Notes: generated from the letters alone by a model not told the origin. 64,000 nt of DNA from Notospermus geniculatus (GCA_002633025.1 NMRB01000060.1:40000-103999); one strand, 5' to 3'; shown: positions 1 to 10,940, counted from the stretch's first letter. Numbers and translations are program-made.

Positions 1-395
1 TCCTACGTTTTGACTTAGTAAAATATAAAATCAGTGGCTGGTTCTTACATTGTTCATACAGTTTGACTCAGATATATGCTATTAAATATTTGTTCATACA
101 TTATTCTTACGTCTTTAGTCGCGTGCTCCTACGTTCTTCCTACATGTATTCAATTTGTATTTTTTAAAGTTTATTTTCCTACACATTTCTTTCGTTTTTC
201 TTACATCCTTCCTGCATTATTCTTGCCATTCTTACATGAGGACTTTGCTGGCTATTGAATCCCTACACCTTTCTTACGTTCAAATTCACATTCTTACGTA
301 TTTCCTACATCTAAAAGGCAGTTCTTACACATTTCTTACATTATTCCTAAGTTGTTCTTACGTTTCTTACATTTTTCTTACATAATTTTTCATAA
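1..395. repeat. Degenerate TTCTTAC-type tandem repeat
   Basis: The first 395 bases are T-rich and dominated by variants of TTCTTACAT, TTCTTACGT and TCCTACAT at irregular short spacing. Open frames here are hydrophobic only because of this composition and look non-coding. The tract lies downstream of receptor copy A. It probably continues to the left of the window. Confidence 0.6.
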
Positions 396-1194
396 GGGGA
401 GTCTACATGTAAAGAGATCTGGAAAAGATCGCAATTGATAGAAAAACTGAAGGAACGATTCTTTATTTTCATGGCGCGGGCCTATACGGTAGAGAGAGCG
501 GTCTGTATGTATTGAAGCAGACCACTGTTTTTGAAGACTGATATTGAGTCCTGCATTTTTCACCATCTTGTCCTTCTAGCAGAAATAAAATGCAGGACTG
601 GCAACCCATAAAAACGATTGAAAATCTCTACGTTTTCTTCAACCCACAAAATATTTCTTTGGCATCTTTACGGAACATACTCCCTCCTCCAATCATATAC
701 ATGTAAAAATTAACTGCGTAATTCATCTCCCATAGGAAGGTGAGAGACCAACCTTCGGTTTTCATTCGCAGAAACCAGTACATTTCCGTCGTATTGTACA
801 TTGCAGCGATAGAGGGGATCTGGAGATACACAGAAAAAATTCTCCAGGGTATTGAAAGAAATACATAAGCGAGGCTGACCATGACGAGCATGCGCATCAT
901 GTACTTGCTTTCACATTCACGTGATTTCTTACTTCCTTGGTTGCCGCCAGACGTCGCTGCCATTTGTTTACGTTTATCGTCTGCTCGTCTGACGCCGATG
1001 ATGATGACGATGTTGCAGCTGATAATAATGAGAAAGGGCAAGATTGTTCCGACTATGAGTTGATGAAGCATGGATAGGGTGGCAAAAAGGGGATATTTTG
1101 GGCTCTTCCAGCCGATCAGCACCATACCTTGAAAAAAGTTTCGAGAGTGCCAAGAGTGTGTTTGTGGTCGTATTGCAAGATGGGATGACAGCTA

Positions 1195-1476
1195 TTTAAA
1201 GCCCCACTGTATTGAATTTGAAAAACGCAAATCATCGCCGCGATTCTTGACGTCAGTGCACGACGTCATTGTAGTGTAAAATGTACTGCGCTCCATTTGA
1301 ATACATTAGAGCTCTCCCTGTCGTTTTGTCTAATGTGTGCTGAAAACTAGGCCTTGATTCTCTGAAGTACGTATCAGACAAGCATTTTGGGGACCTTGAC
1401 AAGGCTATGAGACCGCTTTGTGCTCTCTCCTAACATTTTGAAAATATCGTAAAATTGAATACTGTGGGGCTTTAAA
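1195..1476. mobile_element. Inverted-repeat element with TTTAAAGCCCCAC ends
   Basis: The left end reads TTTAAAGCCCCACTGTATT and the right end is its near-exact reverse complement (AATACTGTGGGGCTTTAAA). The element is about 280 bp, non-coding, and lies in intron 2 of receptor copy A. The A/T-only edge suggests insertion at a TTAA or TA target. It looks like a MITE. Confidence 0.6.
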
Positions 1477-1530
1477 TTCTGCTCTCCTTTCCACAACAAG
1501 CTGTGAGTCCGAGTGGGCCACTGCCAACTT

Positions 1531-1886
1531 AAGCCTCGCTTATGTCGCCCTTACGTACAGTCAGAACTAGTTGGCAACTGATAATCGGCGTGTAGTTGGA
1601 ACTAATTAGTCACAACTACTAGGTGACATAAGCTCTCGGGCGTCAGCGAGTAACTGGTTGCCAACTAGTTGCAAACTAGAAATATCCAGATCCTGAAAGT
1701 CGCACATGTTCAACTTACTTAAAATCAAAAGAAATCTGTCGACATAAGCACTCAAAAGAAGGCGATAAACTAGTTCCAGGTAGTTGCGACCGATCGGTAT
1801 TTTTCTAGTCGGTGGCGACATAAGTTATCATTTGCAACTAGTTGACGCTATTTCTATCACAGCGTAGGGCGACATAAGCGAGGCTT
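1531..1886. mobile_element. Inverted-repeat element with AAGCCTCGCTTATGTCGCC ends
   Basis: AAGCCTCGCTTATGTCGCCC at the left is matched by the reverse complement (GGGCGACATAAGCGAGGCTT) at the right. The interior has many ACTAGTTG/CAACTAGT words and further partial inverted copies of GACATAAG. About 356 bp, non-coding, probable MITE in intron 2 of receptor copy A. Confidence 0.65.
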
Positions 1887-1941
1887 TAGAGGCACAATGA
1901 TCTGGAATACATAGATCATTAGGGTTGGTCCAGTATAATTT

Positions 1942-2006
1942 ATGGGCCACGGCCAGGTTGAGGTACGATGATATTATCATCGTACCTCAACCTGGCCGTG
2001 GCCCAT
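1942..2006. repeat. Perfect 31-bp-arm palindrome
   Basis: Two perfectly complementary 31-bp arms (beginning ATGGGCCACGGCCAGG) are separated by 3 bp. This could form a cruciform or hairpin. It resembles the other short hairpin elements here but no target duplication is obvious. Confidence 0.8.
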
Positions 2007-2539
2007 TTGAATTGACCACTTAAAGCGGATTGTTCGCGTCTGCCCAAAGTGAACCAAAAATAATAAAACAACCCGTTTTATTCGTAACAGCAACTGGTAA
2101 TACATTGCGGCGGCCGCTCCGGAAACTGGTCTGTGGAATATTTGACTCGACGCGAATAGTCCCTATGTGTTTCTTTTCCTTGCACGGTATGTTTAGTTGC
2201 CAGGGGCCATATGCATAAAAACTACTTAAGTATGAAAATCCGAAGGGATTCCCTCAAATCATCACTTAAGTGGAAATCTTAGCTTAAGGGAGATGCAGAA
2301 AGGTACTTGGGAATAGTGAAAGCCTTAATATCACCCTTAATTTTAAGTGTGGTCACAGTTCCCTTAACTGACTCCTTAACTTCACAGTTTTGGCAGGCAC
2401 AAATTGGAATATTGTTATCCATGCTGTTTTTAATGCATACTGGTCAAAAAGGGCCAGGGAAATTATCTGAAAGGCCAGGGTAGGACAACATTGAACTGTA
2501 CCAAGGATTTTGATTTGACAGACCATGTATCCTCTTTCT

Positions 2540-3663
2540 CCCTTACGAAAAATTCCCATGTGTTATTTCTTTTTTCACATGTGGGAATTATTTCACATAT
2601 GTGAAAATAAGGCCATGTGTGAAATTTGCCGTGTGAAAAATTCCCATATGGGATTTTTGTTGAAATCCCATATGTGAATCCTACATGTAAATCATATATT
2701 GGTCATAATCTTAGTTCACCGTTTTTTGCTATTGTCTTCATCACCTGACTTGTGTCAGATGTAGAAGGAAAAGGCCACCATCAGGTGCAGCCTTACATTA
2801 TAAATATCTTTAATCTTAGCCAATAGGCCGAGAAGCTTTAACAGTTCTAGATGGTTGGGGAATATCAATGAATAGAAAAGTATCTCTTCTTTGGTACAGA
2901 CAAAACCATGTTATAAAACTATCGCCTTGAGAATTCTGAAACATGAACACTCACAACTTCAATTTTTTGTCTCATATTTCAAATGGTAGTTAAGTAATTT
3001 AGTTATGCATTTGTTTTCATAAAAAATGGCGTTTTTTATTAAATATTTGCAAATTGTAACATCTTTGCCATCCCCCCCAGTTGTCCGCCGGTAAAAGCTT
3101 CATGTTTGACCTTATAAATAAAACAAACTCGTCTACCTGCTTACCTGTCTGCCTGTAGATTATATCCAACACACTTTAAGGAAAGTTTGTCATATATTGC
3201 TTGCTATTTTCATTTTTCAAAAGTCACTCCATTCATTTCACTTAAATCCCATGTGTGAAGAAAATCACATGTGTGAAGAAAATCACATGTGTGAAGAAAA
3301 TCACATGTGTGATTTTCTTGAGAAAACAGAAGTACTATGTGTGAAAAAAATCACACATGGTAATTTTAAAATTCCCATGTGTGAAAATAAAAATAACACA
3401 TGTAGAAAAATCACATGTGGTAATTTCGTAAGTAAAAAAGAAATTCCCACATGTGAAAAAAAAATCCCACGTGTGAAATAATCCCATGGAAATTTCACAT
3501 GTGGTAAATGAATATTAACATATGGGAATCTGAAAATCACATGTGGGAAAATAAAATTCACATAATGCAAAGGTTTTTACATATGTGAAGAGCCGTTTCA
3601 CATATGGGAATAGTCATTTCACATATGTGAAAACAAACCACATATGGGACTTTTTCGTAAGGG
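2540..3663. mobile_element. Inner element made of CACATGTG/CACATATG palindromes
   Basis: The ends CCCTTACGAAAAATTCCCATG and its inverted counterpart (CATATGGGACTTTTTCGTAAGGG, positions 3641-3663) frame 1.1 kb. Both flanks are arrays of TTCACATATGTGAA, CCCATATGGG and AATCACATGTGTGAAGAA units, including a 15-bp direct repeat at about 3247-3306. The middle (about 2700-3200) is unrelated AT-rich DNA. Open frames on both strands over 3197-3570 are only repeat translations. Confidence 0.6.
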
Positions 3664-3994
3664 CTGTCCTCCTGTTTTTTTTTCTTTTCCACCGTTAACA
3701 GCCATTTTACACAGTTCCTAACATACTACAAAGTGCATTACAGCATTGCCTGCAGTCATGTTCATATAGATGCAGCCTACATTAAGAAACCTTTCTTAAG
3801 TATAACACTCAAGAAATCTGGGAAACCCCTTGAATACTGAAATTTCATTGGCTGACACCACAATTCCTGGAAATACTTAACATGCTTAAGTTAAGGGTTG
3901 CCCTTTGCTGAGTATGCCCTTAGCTTGTTTTATGCATACACCTTAAGTATGACACTTAGTAAAGTGAAATTCTTTCACGTTAAGGGTAAGTTTT

Positions 3995-4128
3995 AAGGCT
4001 GATTCATACTCCGTCCGGATTTTGCGCCGACTATGATCAATTTCACTGCGTGTGCACATTCACGTCGAGGAAACCTGCGATCAGTTTCATGCGCTTGACG
4101 GTCCGCAAGCGAGTATGAATCAGCCCTT
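3995..4128. mobile_element. Small inverted-repeat element AAGGCTGATTCATACT
   Basis: AAGGCTGATTCATACTCCG at the left and AGTATGAATCAGCCCTT at the right form the ends of a 134-bp hairpin-like element nested in the larger element around it. Confidence 0.6.
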
Positions 4129-4261
4129 ACACTTACATGTAACTTAAGGAAGTTTTATGCATATGGCCCCAGACCTCTAACTGCATGTTCATGTAGACAG
4201 GCGGTGTATGCAATGTAAGAATAGAAATTACCATACATTATAGATAAGGAAATCTTAAATC

Positions 4262-4837
4262 TTAAGCCTGGCGCAGATCGACCTTGCGACTGGATGCAAC
4301 TACCTGCAATGCCGTTGCCGGCAATGGTTGCGACTGGCTGAGAACAGTTGCAACTGATCAGTTGCACAAACAGGTCGATCTGAGCGGCCCGGCAACGCTA
4401 TTGCCGACCGTTGCAGGTAGTTGCAATCAGTTGCACATGTTCTACTCGTTGCCGACCATTGCATCTAGTTGCATTCAGTCGCAGTCGATGTGCGCGCTCT
4501 GGCAATGAATTTCCTCGTTTGTGGTGCACATTAGACTGGTTCGTAGTCCCAACTGGCTCCGATGTTGGGACCGGGAACCAGTCTAGGTGCACAGCCATTT
4601 TGAATGTTTATCACATGACTCCCGAGTACGAGTTGTCCGTTCGGAAGACATCGACAATTTCCGTGTAGCATTCAGTTCAGTTGCATGTGTCGATGTGCGC
4701 GCTCCGGATTGAGACTGGTTTGTGCCACTTGTTGCCGCAATGACCAGTCGCAATCGATGTGTGCTGTCCGCTCACATCGACAGCGACTGTTGCAGGTAGT
4801 TGCATCCAGTCGCAAGGTCGATCTGCGCCAGGCTTAA
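4262..4837. mobile_element. TTAA-flanked inverted-repeat element at the exon 2 donor of copy A
   Basis: TTAA at 4262-4265 and 4834-4837 flanks ends reading GCCTGGCGCAGATCGACC and its reverse complement, so a TTAA target is likely. The arms are about 50 bp (GACTGGATGCAACTACCTGC and complement). A second small inverted pair (GACTGGTT) lies inside at 4523-4592. The right edge stops four bases inside the intron from the GT donor of copy A exon 2 (donor GT at 4841-4842). Confidence 0.75.
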
Positions 4838-5066
4838 CGTACCTGTCCTTTCTTCAATCTTGTACGTCTGGACCCAAAACAGCTGAATATTGCATAAAAA
4901 GGTCAAGATGGCCGTCGTGACCATGACCTTCTTAGCACGTGACGGGTTGCACAAGATGGCCGCCTTCATCGGAGCCCAGACGGCTATGGCGCGGTCAACG
5001 GACATCTCGGCCAGGAAGAGACCTGAGCTGACACCAGCGGAATACGCGATGAAAAATGAAAACCTA

Positions 5067-5290
5067 CGGGAGAATCCAACTTACCTTGACGCGAGTCCAT
5101 GTCATAAAACTTTTCTGAGTTCAAATAATACCGTAATATAGAGGGGTAGCATAATGGTAAATGGAACAGCTTGTATTATACCTAAGCTGTTCCATCTACC
5201 ATTATGCTACCCCTACTATATTACGATATTTTTAGAACTTACAAAATTTTTATGACCTGGACTCATGTCGAGGTAAGTTGGATTCTCCCG
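5067..5290. mobile_element. TA-flanked hairpin element forming the exon 2 acceptor of copy A
   Basis: CGGGAGAATCCAACTTACC and its reverse complement are the ends, flanked by TA at 5065-5066 and 5291-5292. The interior is another near-perfect inverted pair (GGGGTAGCATAATGGTA). Read on the minus strand, the end of this element supplies GGATTCTCCCG immediately before TAG|GTTTTC, so the polypyrimidine tract of the exon 2 acceptor is element DNA while the AG is retained host sequence. Confidence 0.75.
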
Positions 5291-5379
5291 TAGATGTACA
5301 AATTAAGAGAATATTCAAAATTTACAGTCAGTGTCAACGAATTGAGATTTCGAATTCCGTCGGAAGTTCCGCGTCCGGG

Positions 5380-5640
5380 TCTCTGTATTGTACACGGGGC
5401 GGCCACCCATCCATGTAGTGGCGCGCTCTCCGTTGCTTAACTTCTGGCTCCGAGGCCAACACGCCAACCACTAGGCCATGAAGGAAATCCTCCATTAACT
5501 TCTAGCGCCGAGGCCAACGCGCTAACAACTAGGTCATGAAGGAAATCGTTCATGGCCGGCGGGTTAAGCCGTGCCATAGTAGCGGCACAAGGGGTTCAAT
5601 GCAGTCTCTGCATTTCTGCTACCACCTTGATGCCCTGCGA
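5380..5640 (-). repeat. tRNA-like (SINE-type) segments, two partial copies
   Basis: On the minus strand the words GGCCTAGTGGTTGGCGTG and a diverged neighbour ACCTAGTTGTTAGCGCG resemble tRNA A-box/D-arm sequence, in two direct copies about 70 bp apart (about 5440-5485 and 5500-5545). No full cloverleaf can be drawn, so these look like SINE or pseudo-tRNA pieces in intron 1 of copy A. Confidence 0.4.
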
Positions 5641-5672
5641 CAGTTTTGAAACATTGTAAATAGTGAGACTGT

Positions 5673-5763
5673 GGCCCGTATTCTAGAAGCCTCCTTAACT
5701 CTAAGGTCCACTAATAGCTAAAGGTAAACCTTAGAGTTAAGGAAGCTTCTAGAATACGGCCCT
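5673..5763. mobile_element. Short hairpin element GGCCCGTATTCTAGAAGC
   Basis: Two 35-40 bp arms (GTATTCTAGAAGC, CCTTAACTCTAAGGT and complements) make a 91-bp hairpin ending 20 bp from copy A exon 1. Probable MITE. No target duplication was identified. Confidence 0.6.
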
Positions 5764-6362
5764 TTAAGTTGTAAAATACTCACTTAAAAGCCAGTTGTTG
5801 GTTTGGAAGAACATCCCCTCTCAGCCAGAAAAACAGATACGATTGAAAAATAAAGTTGACGAGCACAACCGTTGTCGGCGATGGCTAAACCAGCCATGTA
5901 GGTACACGTCGATTGGTTCCGGTTACTTGGTTTCGTAGCAACCAGGAACGCCATAACGTTGCTTGGCAACCCGAGTAGGATTATCAATATTGACCATATT
6001 CGTGTCATGTATTCGAATGCGAGCTGCAGCTGTAAATGTTCATCGGCCTGAACTGGGCCGATTGTCACGTTTCCAATCATTGGCTCTTCCATCTTGATAG
6101 ACTCTGTTTCAGTTGTTTCAATCGGAGCTGTTCATCGGCGACTGAAAGTCATTCATTTTATAGCCGTCACTAAGATACAAATTATTATCAGCAAAACGTT
6201 TACGTGACTTTTATTCGGTACACATTTTGAGTAAAATGCTAACGAGTACGTTTCAATGAACGGACTTTATAATTACCACACATGCTCAAAGGGTTCTTCG
6301 ATCTGGTTGACTCATGAGCTATCCACACCATTCAAAATGTAACGATGTAGAGGCGTTTGTGA

Positions 6363-6742
6363 GGCCGTGTCGAATTAGCGGAACCAGCGGAAACAACGGA
6401 ACTAGCGGAACTTGAAGGAAAAACATAATGTTGTTTTTTAAATAATAACTGCACTGTTCAAATCGAATTGTTAGGCCCCTGAAAAACTAGGTCTACGGTA
6501 GGCAAAGGCCATGTAGGCCTACCGGTAGCCTAGCCTAGACCTGGCATGCCTAGGGCCTACATGTAGGTCTCAATCGGCACATCATGATTGCAGCCGCGTG
6601 TTGCTTAGCAACACCGAGTCGCGTGTTGCTTTCAGTCAACAGCTAAACGAAGCAACAACGAGTCACGTGTTCGTTCTATCGGCTGCAGACCAGGTTCCGC
6701 TGGTTCCGTTGTTTCCGCTGGTTCCGCTAATTCGACATGGCC
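6363..6742. mobile_element. Inverted-repeat element GGCCGTGTCGAATTAGCGG
   Basis: GGCCGTGTCGAATTAGCGG is followed by AACCAGCGGAAACAACGGAA and is matched inverted at the right end. Its arms therefore carry short GCGGAAC direct repeats. It is 380 bp, non-coding, about 270 bp upstream of the copy A start codon, so it could influence that promoter. Confidence 0.7.
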
Positions 6743-7420
6743 CGTTTGTGAGTCATTACTGACACATCCAACTGATTGAGTTCAAGCAAAGAAGTCAGAA
6801 CAGGTCAGGTGAAATATTAGAAACTAGCAGGTACCCGTGGCGACCGGTGATTGTGATTCAACCGAGGATGGAATGCCCGGCCCTGGTGGAATAGGTGCAC
6901 CCAACGGGGTGCAGTAGGGAGAATTTAGAAAGCAATCGAACAACACTGCTAAAAAAATTAAAATTGCGACCACAACAAAGTTCTCTTCGCAAAATCAACC
7001 ACCCGTTGCATCAGGATATGGTATCCTCTATTACCATGCCGAAATTCCAAAACAAAACAAAGCTTCTAAGTGTGACTTTATTGAGCCGACTTCCAGCATT
7101 ATTATATAGATTCATGCAACAGGTATCGTGTTTACAAGGCTACGAAGCCTAAGAACAGAACAGGGAAGGATTCAAATTTCAATGTTACTGCATTCATTCA
7201 ATTTTTTAGCAACACCTTGGTAGGCCTATCATATATCGTGAACTCGTGTTTCCTGTAAATTTCCATTCGTTTTTTTTCATGCAACGCTGTACACTCTATC
7301 CATGTTTGCTACATGCTTGGTATTAAACGTGCACATCGTTGCCATCATTATGCATGTAGTTTGCAAACTGCCCCACTTTTTAAAATAAAATGGACCCTTG
7401 CCTTGATGACAAGAGTACAC
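6743..7420. other. Intergenic DNA between copies A and B
   Basis: I see no gene. The part from about 7130 through the copy B 3' flank at 7940 resembles 39765-40185 in scattered blocks (for example CTACGAAGCCTAAGAACAGA), so it belongs to a duplicated segment that also occurs near other receptor copies. Confidence 0.4.
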
Positions 7421-7510
7421 TGGGTGATTTCAAAGTTTGTTTTAAGACCGGTTTTACAATGCTCTAATGCATTGTAAAACCGGTGTTAAAACCAACTTTG
7501 AAATCACCCA
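7421..7510. mobile_element. 90-bp hairpin element TGGGTGATTTCAAAGTTT
   Basis: Near-perfect inverted arms of about 42 bp (TGGGTGATTTCAAAGTT, GACCGGTTTTACAATGC and complements) surround a 6-bp loop. Non-coding. Confidence 0.7.
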
Positions 7511-7739
7511 TTGTAATGCCAACTGATAGTAAAATCATAAAATCGATAACTTTGACCTTGGCCTTGACCTACAAGGTCATCCTACATTTCTTGGTTGCCG
7601 CCAGACGTCCTGTGAAATGCTTAGTTCAGCGCGTCCCAGAATCAAACCAACAAAATTCAAGTCCAGGTCCTGTCGAAGTTGGTCATATGATAGGCATCGG
7701 GTAGACAAACCTAGTAACATTTCTGGAAAATACTCACAC

Positions 7740-8040
7740 GGCGGCCATGTTGGTGCAATGCCTCACGGGAGTCTGAGTCGGCGAAATCTCGTCCTCGCGA
7801 GACCGGAAGTTCCACGTGTTTCGAAAGGTATGAGTGATACTGTTTTTCAGCACTTTGCGCTGTCAGTCAGTAGGCCAATCAAAGACTGGTCACGAGATCA
7901 TGAACCTACTTGACTAACACCAAACCAATCCCCATCAGCCGCCGATCACAGTTATATTTGTCCCGCTCTACGTTCGTTTCATTGACTTCCTGCGAAAGAG
8001 TTCCTCGTCGGTGTGAACTACACCAACTGTCGTTGTTTCT
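7740..8040. repeat. Duplicated segment shared with 33.7 and 40.0 kb
   Basis: Sequence around CTGTTTTTCAG and GTCAGTCAGTAGGCCAA recurs at 33690-33930 and 39985-40260 in the same orientation. At the other two sites an exon 2 remnant of the receptor family follows. Here receptor copy B exon 3 follows. This is a segmental duplication of array DNA rather than a transposon, as no inverted ends are visible. Confidence 0.6.
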
Positions 8041-9539
8041 AAAGTGCAGAAATCACGGCCCTACACTTATACATGTAGGCCTACTCTTGAACCAACAACA
8101 GATGATTTCTTTCGCATCATTACGGAACTTGCTCCCTCCTCCAATCATATACATGTAAAAATTAACTGCGTAATTCATCTCCCAAAGTAGGCCGAATGTC
8201 CAGTATCCCATCTTCAACCGTAGAAACCAGTACAGTTCCGCCATATTGCAACGAGGGCCAGTGGAGGGGATCGCAATATAAACACTGTACATCCTCATTG
8301 ATATTGAAAGAAAAACGTAAGCGAGGCTAACCAGTATGAGCATGCGCGTCATGTGTTTGTTTCCGCCGCCTGATTTCTTACAATTGTCGCCAGGTGGCAG
8401 TGCGATTTGTTTACGTTTATCGTCTGCTCGACCGACGCCGATGATGATGACGATGTTGCAGCCGATGATGATGAGAAAGGGCAGGATTGTTCCAATTATG
8501 AGCTGATGAAACATTGAAAGGGTAGCAAGGAGGGGGATTTCGGGGTTCTTCCATTGTATTATCGCCATGCCTTGAAGAAAAAGTTCCAGAAGCAGAGGTC
8601 AGTTGTGAACCTAATAACCTAGGCCTAGTTTATACTCCATCCGATTCAGCTGATTAGATGGAAAATTATATTAATCACCCTCTAGTTATTAAAAAAGAAG
8701 TTTCCACCAGATAAGTGTGCACGCACCAAAATTCTGTAGAAATCCAAGATGGCCGCGGGGGCCCCTCGAAACGATGAGTTGGGAGAAACTAGTCTACCTT
8801 ACAGTTTGATACCATGCGGGGAAATATATCACTACATAAATACCTGTTCGTTCTTCAATGCTGTAGGCCTGGACCCAGAACAGCTGAATGTTAAATAAGC
8901 ACGTGAAGAAAGCCGTCGTGGCCATGGCCTTCTTGGCACGTGACGGGCTGCACAAGATGGCCGCCTTCATAGGTACCCAGACTGCTATGGCGCGGTCAAC
9001 GGACATCTCGGCCAGGAAGAGACCCGAGCTGACACCAGACGAGTAGGCGATGAAAAATGTGAAGCTAAGTGCAGAAATATCATGAATATTCCAAAATAAA
9101 GCATTTATTATGGGAACAAAGCCATATTAGATCGATTCTCAAATTTCGAATTTTGACGCGGAACTTTTTCGTATTGCTCATATTCGATGCAAAAAAATGA
9201 AGCCAGAGTGGCAGGTTTTGGAAGAAGATAGTTCCGCAAAAATTCCACATGTTAATCCAAACAACTTTGCTTTCTAATATACTGCGACATGGATTATTTA
9301 CCGCTGACCTGTGCACATTTCCAAGCTTGGCACTTTGCCCATGCTGAAGTTAGCGTGAATGATCATACTATGAATTTGTCTGCATGAGAAGCCAGGTTTG
9401 GGAGCGCATGTCGGTATGATGATCTCAAAGACATGAATTTGTATGTATCAAAAATAGATTTTTGAATGTATGCAGCCAGCTTTAGTTTTCTATAAGTTAT
9501 TCCGGAACTTTTCTTCACGAAGAAAGTTATAAAATTTAG

Positions 9540-9772
9540 GCCGGGACTATTTGCACAGCATGCTGTGTAACTAAGGAGTGAATTTTTAATTACACAGCAA
9601 GTACCTATTCAACATTCATAACCTTCATTAATTTCTTCCCCGCCCACATTTCGCTGTGTTAAGAAAAGATGATATTTTCACAGCGAAAGTTTAGAATTCG
9701 GCAAAAATTAGCCATACACGGCCACTTGCAGGGGCAACTACCACAGCAACTTGCTGTGCAAATAGTCACGGC
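9540..9772. mobile_element. Inverted-repeat element GCCGGGACTATTTGCACAGC
   Basis: GCCGGGACTATTTGCACAGCA and TGCTGTGCAAATAGTCACGGC frame 233 bp in intron 1 of copy B. CACAGC/GCTGTG words recur inside. The outer flanks AAAATTTA also match each other (direct or inverted cannot be separated). Confidence 0.65.
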
Positions 9773-9794
9773 ATAAAATTTAAAAGAAGAATAT

Positions 9795-9914
9795 TGGGTC
9801 ATATGAATAAAGACCAGCAAATGCTTTTACTTCACATTTGTACAGCACTGCCTAGTGCATTTGTATTGCAAAATTCAAGTAAAAGCATTTACTAATTTTC
9901 ATTCATATGACCCA
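9795..9914. mobile_element. Inverted-repeat element TGGGTCATATGAAT
   Basis: TGGGTCATATGAAT and ATTCATATGACCCA are the ends. AAATGCTTTTACTT and its complement continue the pairing inward. It is 120 bp, non-coding, directly adjacent to the previous element in intron 1 of copy B. Confidence 0.7.
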
Positions 9915-10414
9915 CTATCACGGCTGATATGTAGGACCCAAGGCCGCCGTAGCTGGCTTTTGGAGGCCCTTTATGCCATTTTGCAACGTTTTTTGGTGCG
10001 GTCAGTGTGTGTGTGGGGGGGGGGGATATTTGCCCCCTGTACCTCTGTTAGCTACGACCCTAACCCGTTCAATACTCACTAAAAAGCCAGTTCTTGGTTT
10101 GGAAGAACCTCACCTCTCAGCCAGAAAAGAAGATACGATTGAAAAATAAAGTTGACGAGCACAATGTGTGTCGGCGATGGCCAAACCAGCCATGTAGGTA
10201 CACGTCGATTGGTTCCGGTTACCTCGTTTCGTAGCAACCAGGAACGCCATAACGTTGCCAGGCAAGCCGAGTGCCACCACGAATATTGACCAAGTTTGTG
10301 TGACGTACTTGAATATGAGCTGCATCAACAAATATTCATCAGCCGGACGTTGGCTGGTAGTCAGGCTTCCTGTAGAATCCGTTACTTTTATTTCGATAGT
10401 CATAGATTATAATT

Positions 10415-10902
10415 CTGAATTAATATCCACATTAATCCAAACGAATTAACGTCTAGATTAAATCGACCAATAGGATTTGATTTTTATATGTGGACATTTA
10501 TCCGATTTAATGTCCACATTAAATCGATTAAATACCACCATTAATTCGATTTAATGTCCACATTAAATCGATTTAATGTCCACATTAAATCAATCTGCTA
10601 CATCTACTTCCGCCGATAAATACACCATCTACCAGTCAGAGGAAGGTTTTAGCAGCGGATGTGCATGTGCTCGAATTAATTCCATTTTATGTCTACATTA
10701 ATTCGAGTCCATGGAATTAATGTCCGCAGAAAAAGTCTCCTCCGATTGGTCGATTGTGCATTTATCGGCGGAAGTAGCTGCTTGAATTAATGTGGACATT
10801 AAATCGAATCGTGGTATTAAATCAATTTATTAAAAATCAAATCCTATTGGTCGATTTAATGTAGGCATTAATTCGATTGAATTAATGGGGATATTAATTC
10901 AG
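10415..10902. mobile_element. ATTAATGTCCACATTAAATCGA inverted-repeat element
   Basis: The element is composed of TTAATGTCCACATTAA-type words on both strands, with inverted arms that include CGACCAATAGGATTTGATTT. It ends about 12 bp from the copy B start codon, so it forms the immediate 5' flank of that gene. A relative lies at 37925-38231, upstream of gene E. Confidence 0.65.
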
Positions 10903-10940
10903 AGTTGTGCCCACTCCGGCGTGCGATACAGCTGGCCGAC

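Larger units (their letters stand above)
2203..4170. mobile_element. Outer inverted-repeat element hosting two others
   Basis: GGGGCCATATGCATAAAACT-type ends occur inverted at 2203-2228 and 4143-4170, each followed inward by CTTAAG-rich sequence. Two further elements with their own inverted ends (2540-3663 and 3995-4128) lie inside, so the outer element is the oldest of the three. No coding sequence. The stack occupies intron 2 of receptor copy A. Confidence 0.6.
628..6092 (-). pseudogene. Receptor copy A: rhodopsin-like GPCR, three exons, one frameshift
   Basis: Three exons read right to left: exon 1 5784-6092 (N-terminus, TM1, TM2), exon 2 4843-5063 (TM3-TM4) and exon 3 628-1127 (ECL2, TM5-TM7, tail). 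All four splice sites keep GT or AG, and exon 2 is exactly 221 nt as in intact paralogues. Exon 1 keeps an N-glycosylation site (NVT), LPSN in TM1 and LAIAD in TM2. One extra base near 5869-5871 then shifts the frame compared with genes C and E, so the end of TM2 and everything after it is lost. Exon 3 is fully open and ends after MIGGGSMFRKDAKEIF. Exon 2 carries SVDRAIAVW, in which DRA replaces the usual DRY. Intron 2 (1128-4842) is filled with nested inverted-repeat elements, and both edges of exon 2 abut such elements. Without the extra base the gene would code for about 342 residues. A sequencing error or a living allele is possible. Confidence 0.8.
8053..10403 (-). pseudogene. Receptor copy B: rhodopsin-like GPCR, three exons, one frameshift
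   Basis: Exon 1 10080-10403, exon 2 8844-9064 (221 nt) and exon 3 8053-8570 fit the array's splice pattern (phase 2, then phase 1). Exon 1 encodes an N-terminus with PADEYL, TM1 with GLPGN and TM2 with LAIAD. One extra base near 10164-10170 then shifts the frame, almost the same place as in copy A. Exon 2 keeps SVDRAIAVW and the basic run SPSRAKKAM. Exon 3 is open and ends with NFYMYMIGGGSKFRNDAKE followed by a tail longer than in other copies (ICCWFKSRPTCISVGP). The extra base aside, the product would be about 353 residues. The single lesion makes a recent pseudogene, a null allele or a base-call error all possible. Confidence 0.8.

Noticed and set aside
3247-3306. CRISPR-like short direct repeats
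   Set aside because: Units are palindromic, have no unique spacers, and lie in animal DNA.
3197-3570. Overlapping frames with repeated MCEENH and FPHV peptides
   Set aside because: Produced by the CACATGTG palindromic repeat; both strands are open for the same reason.
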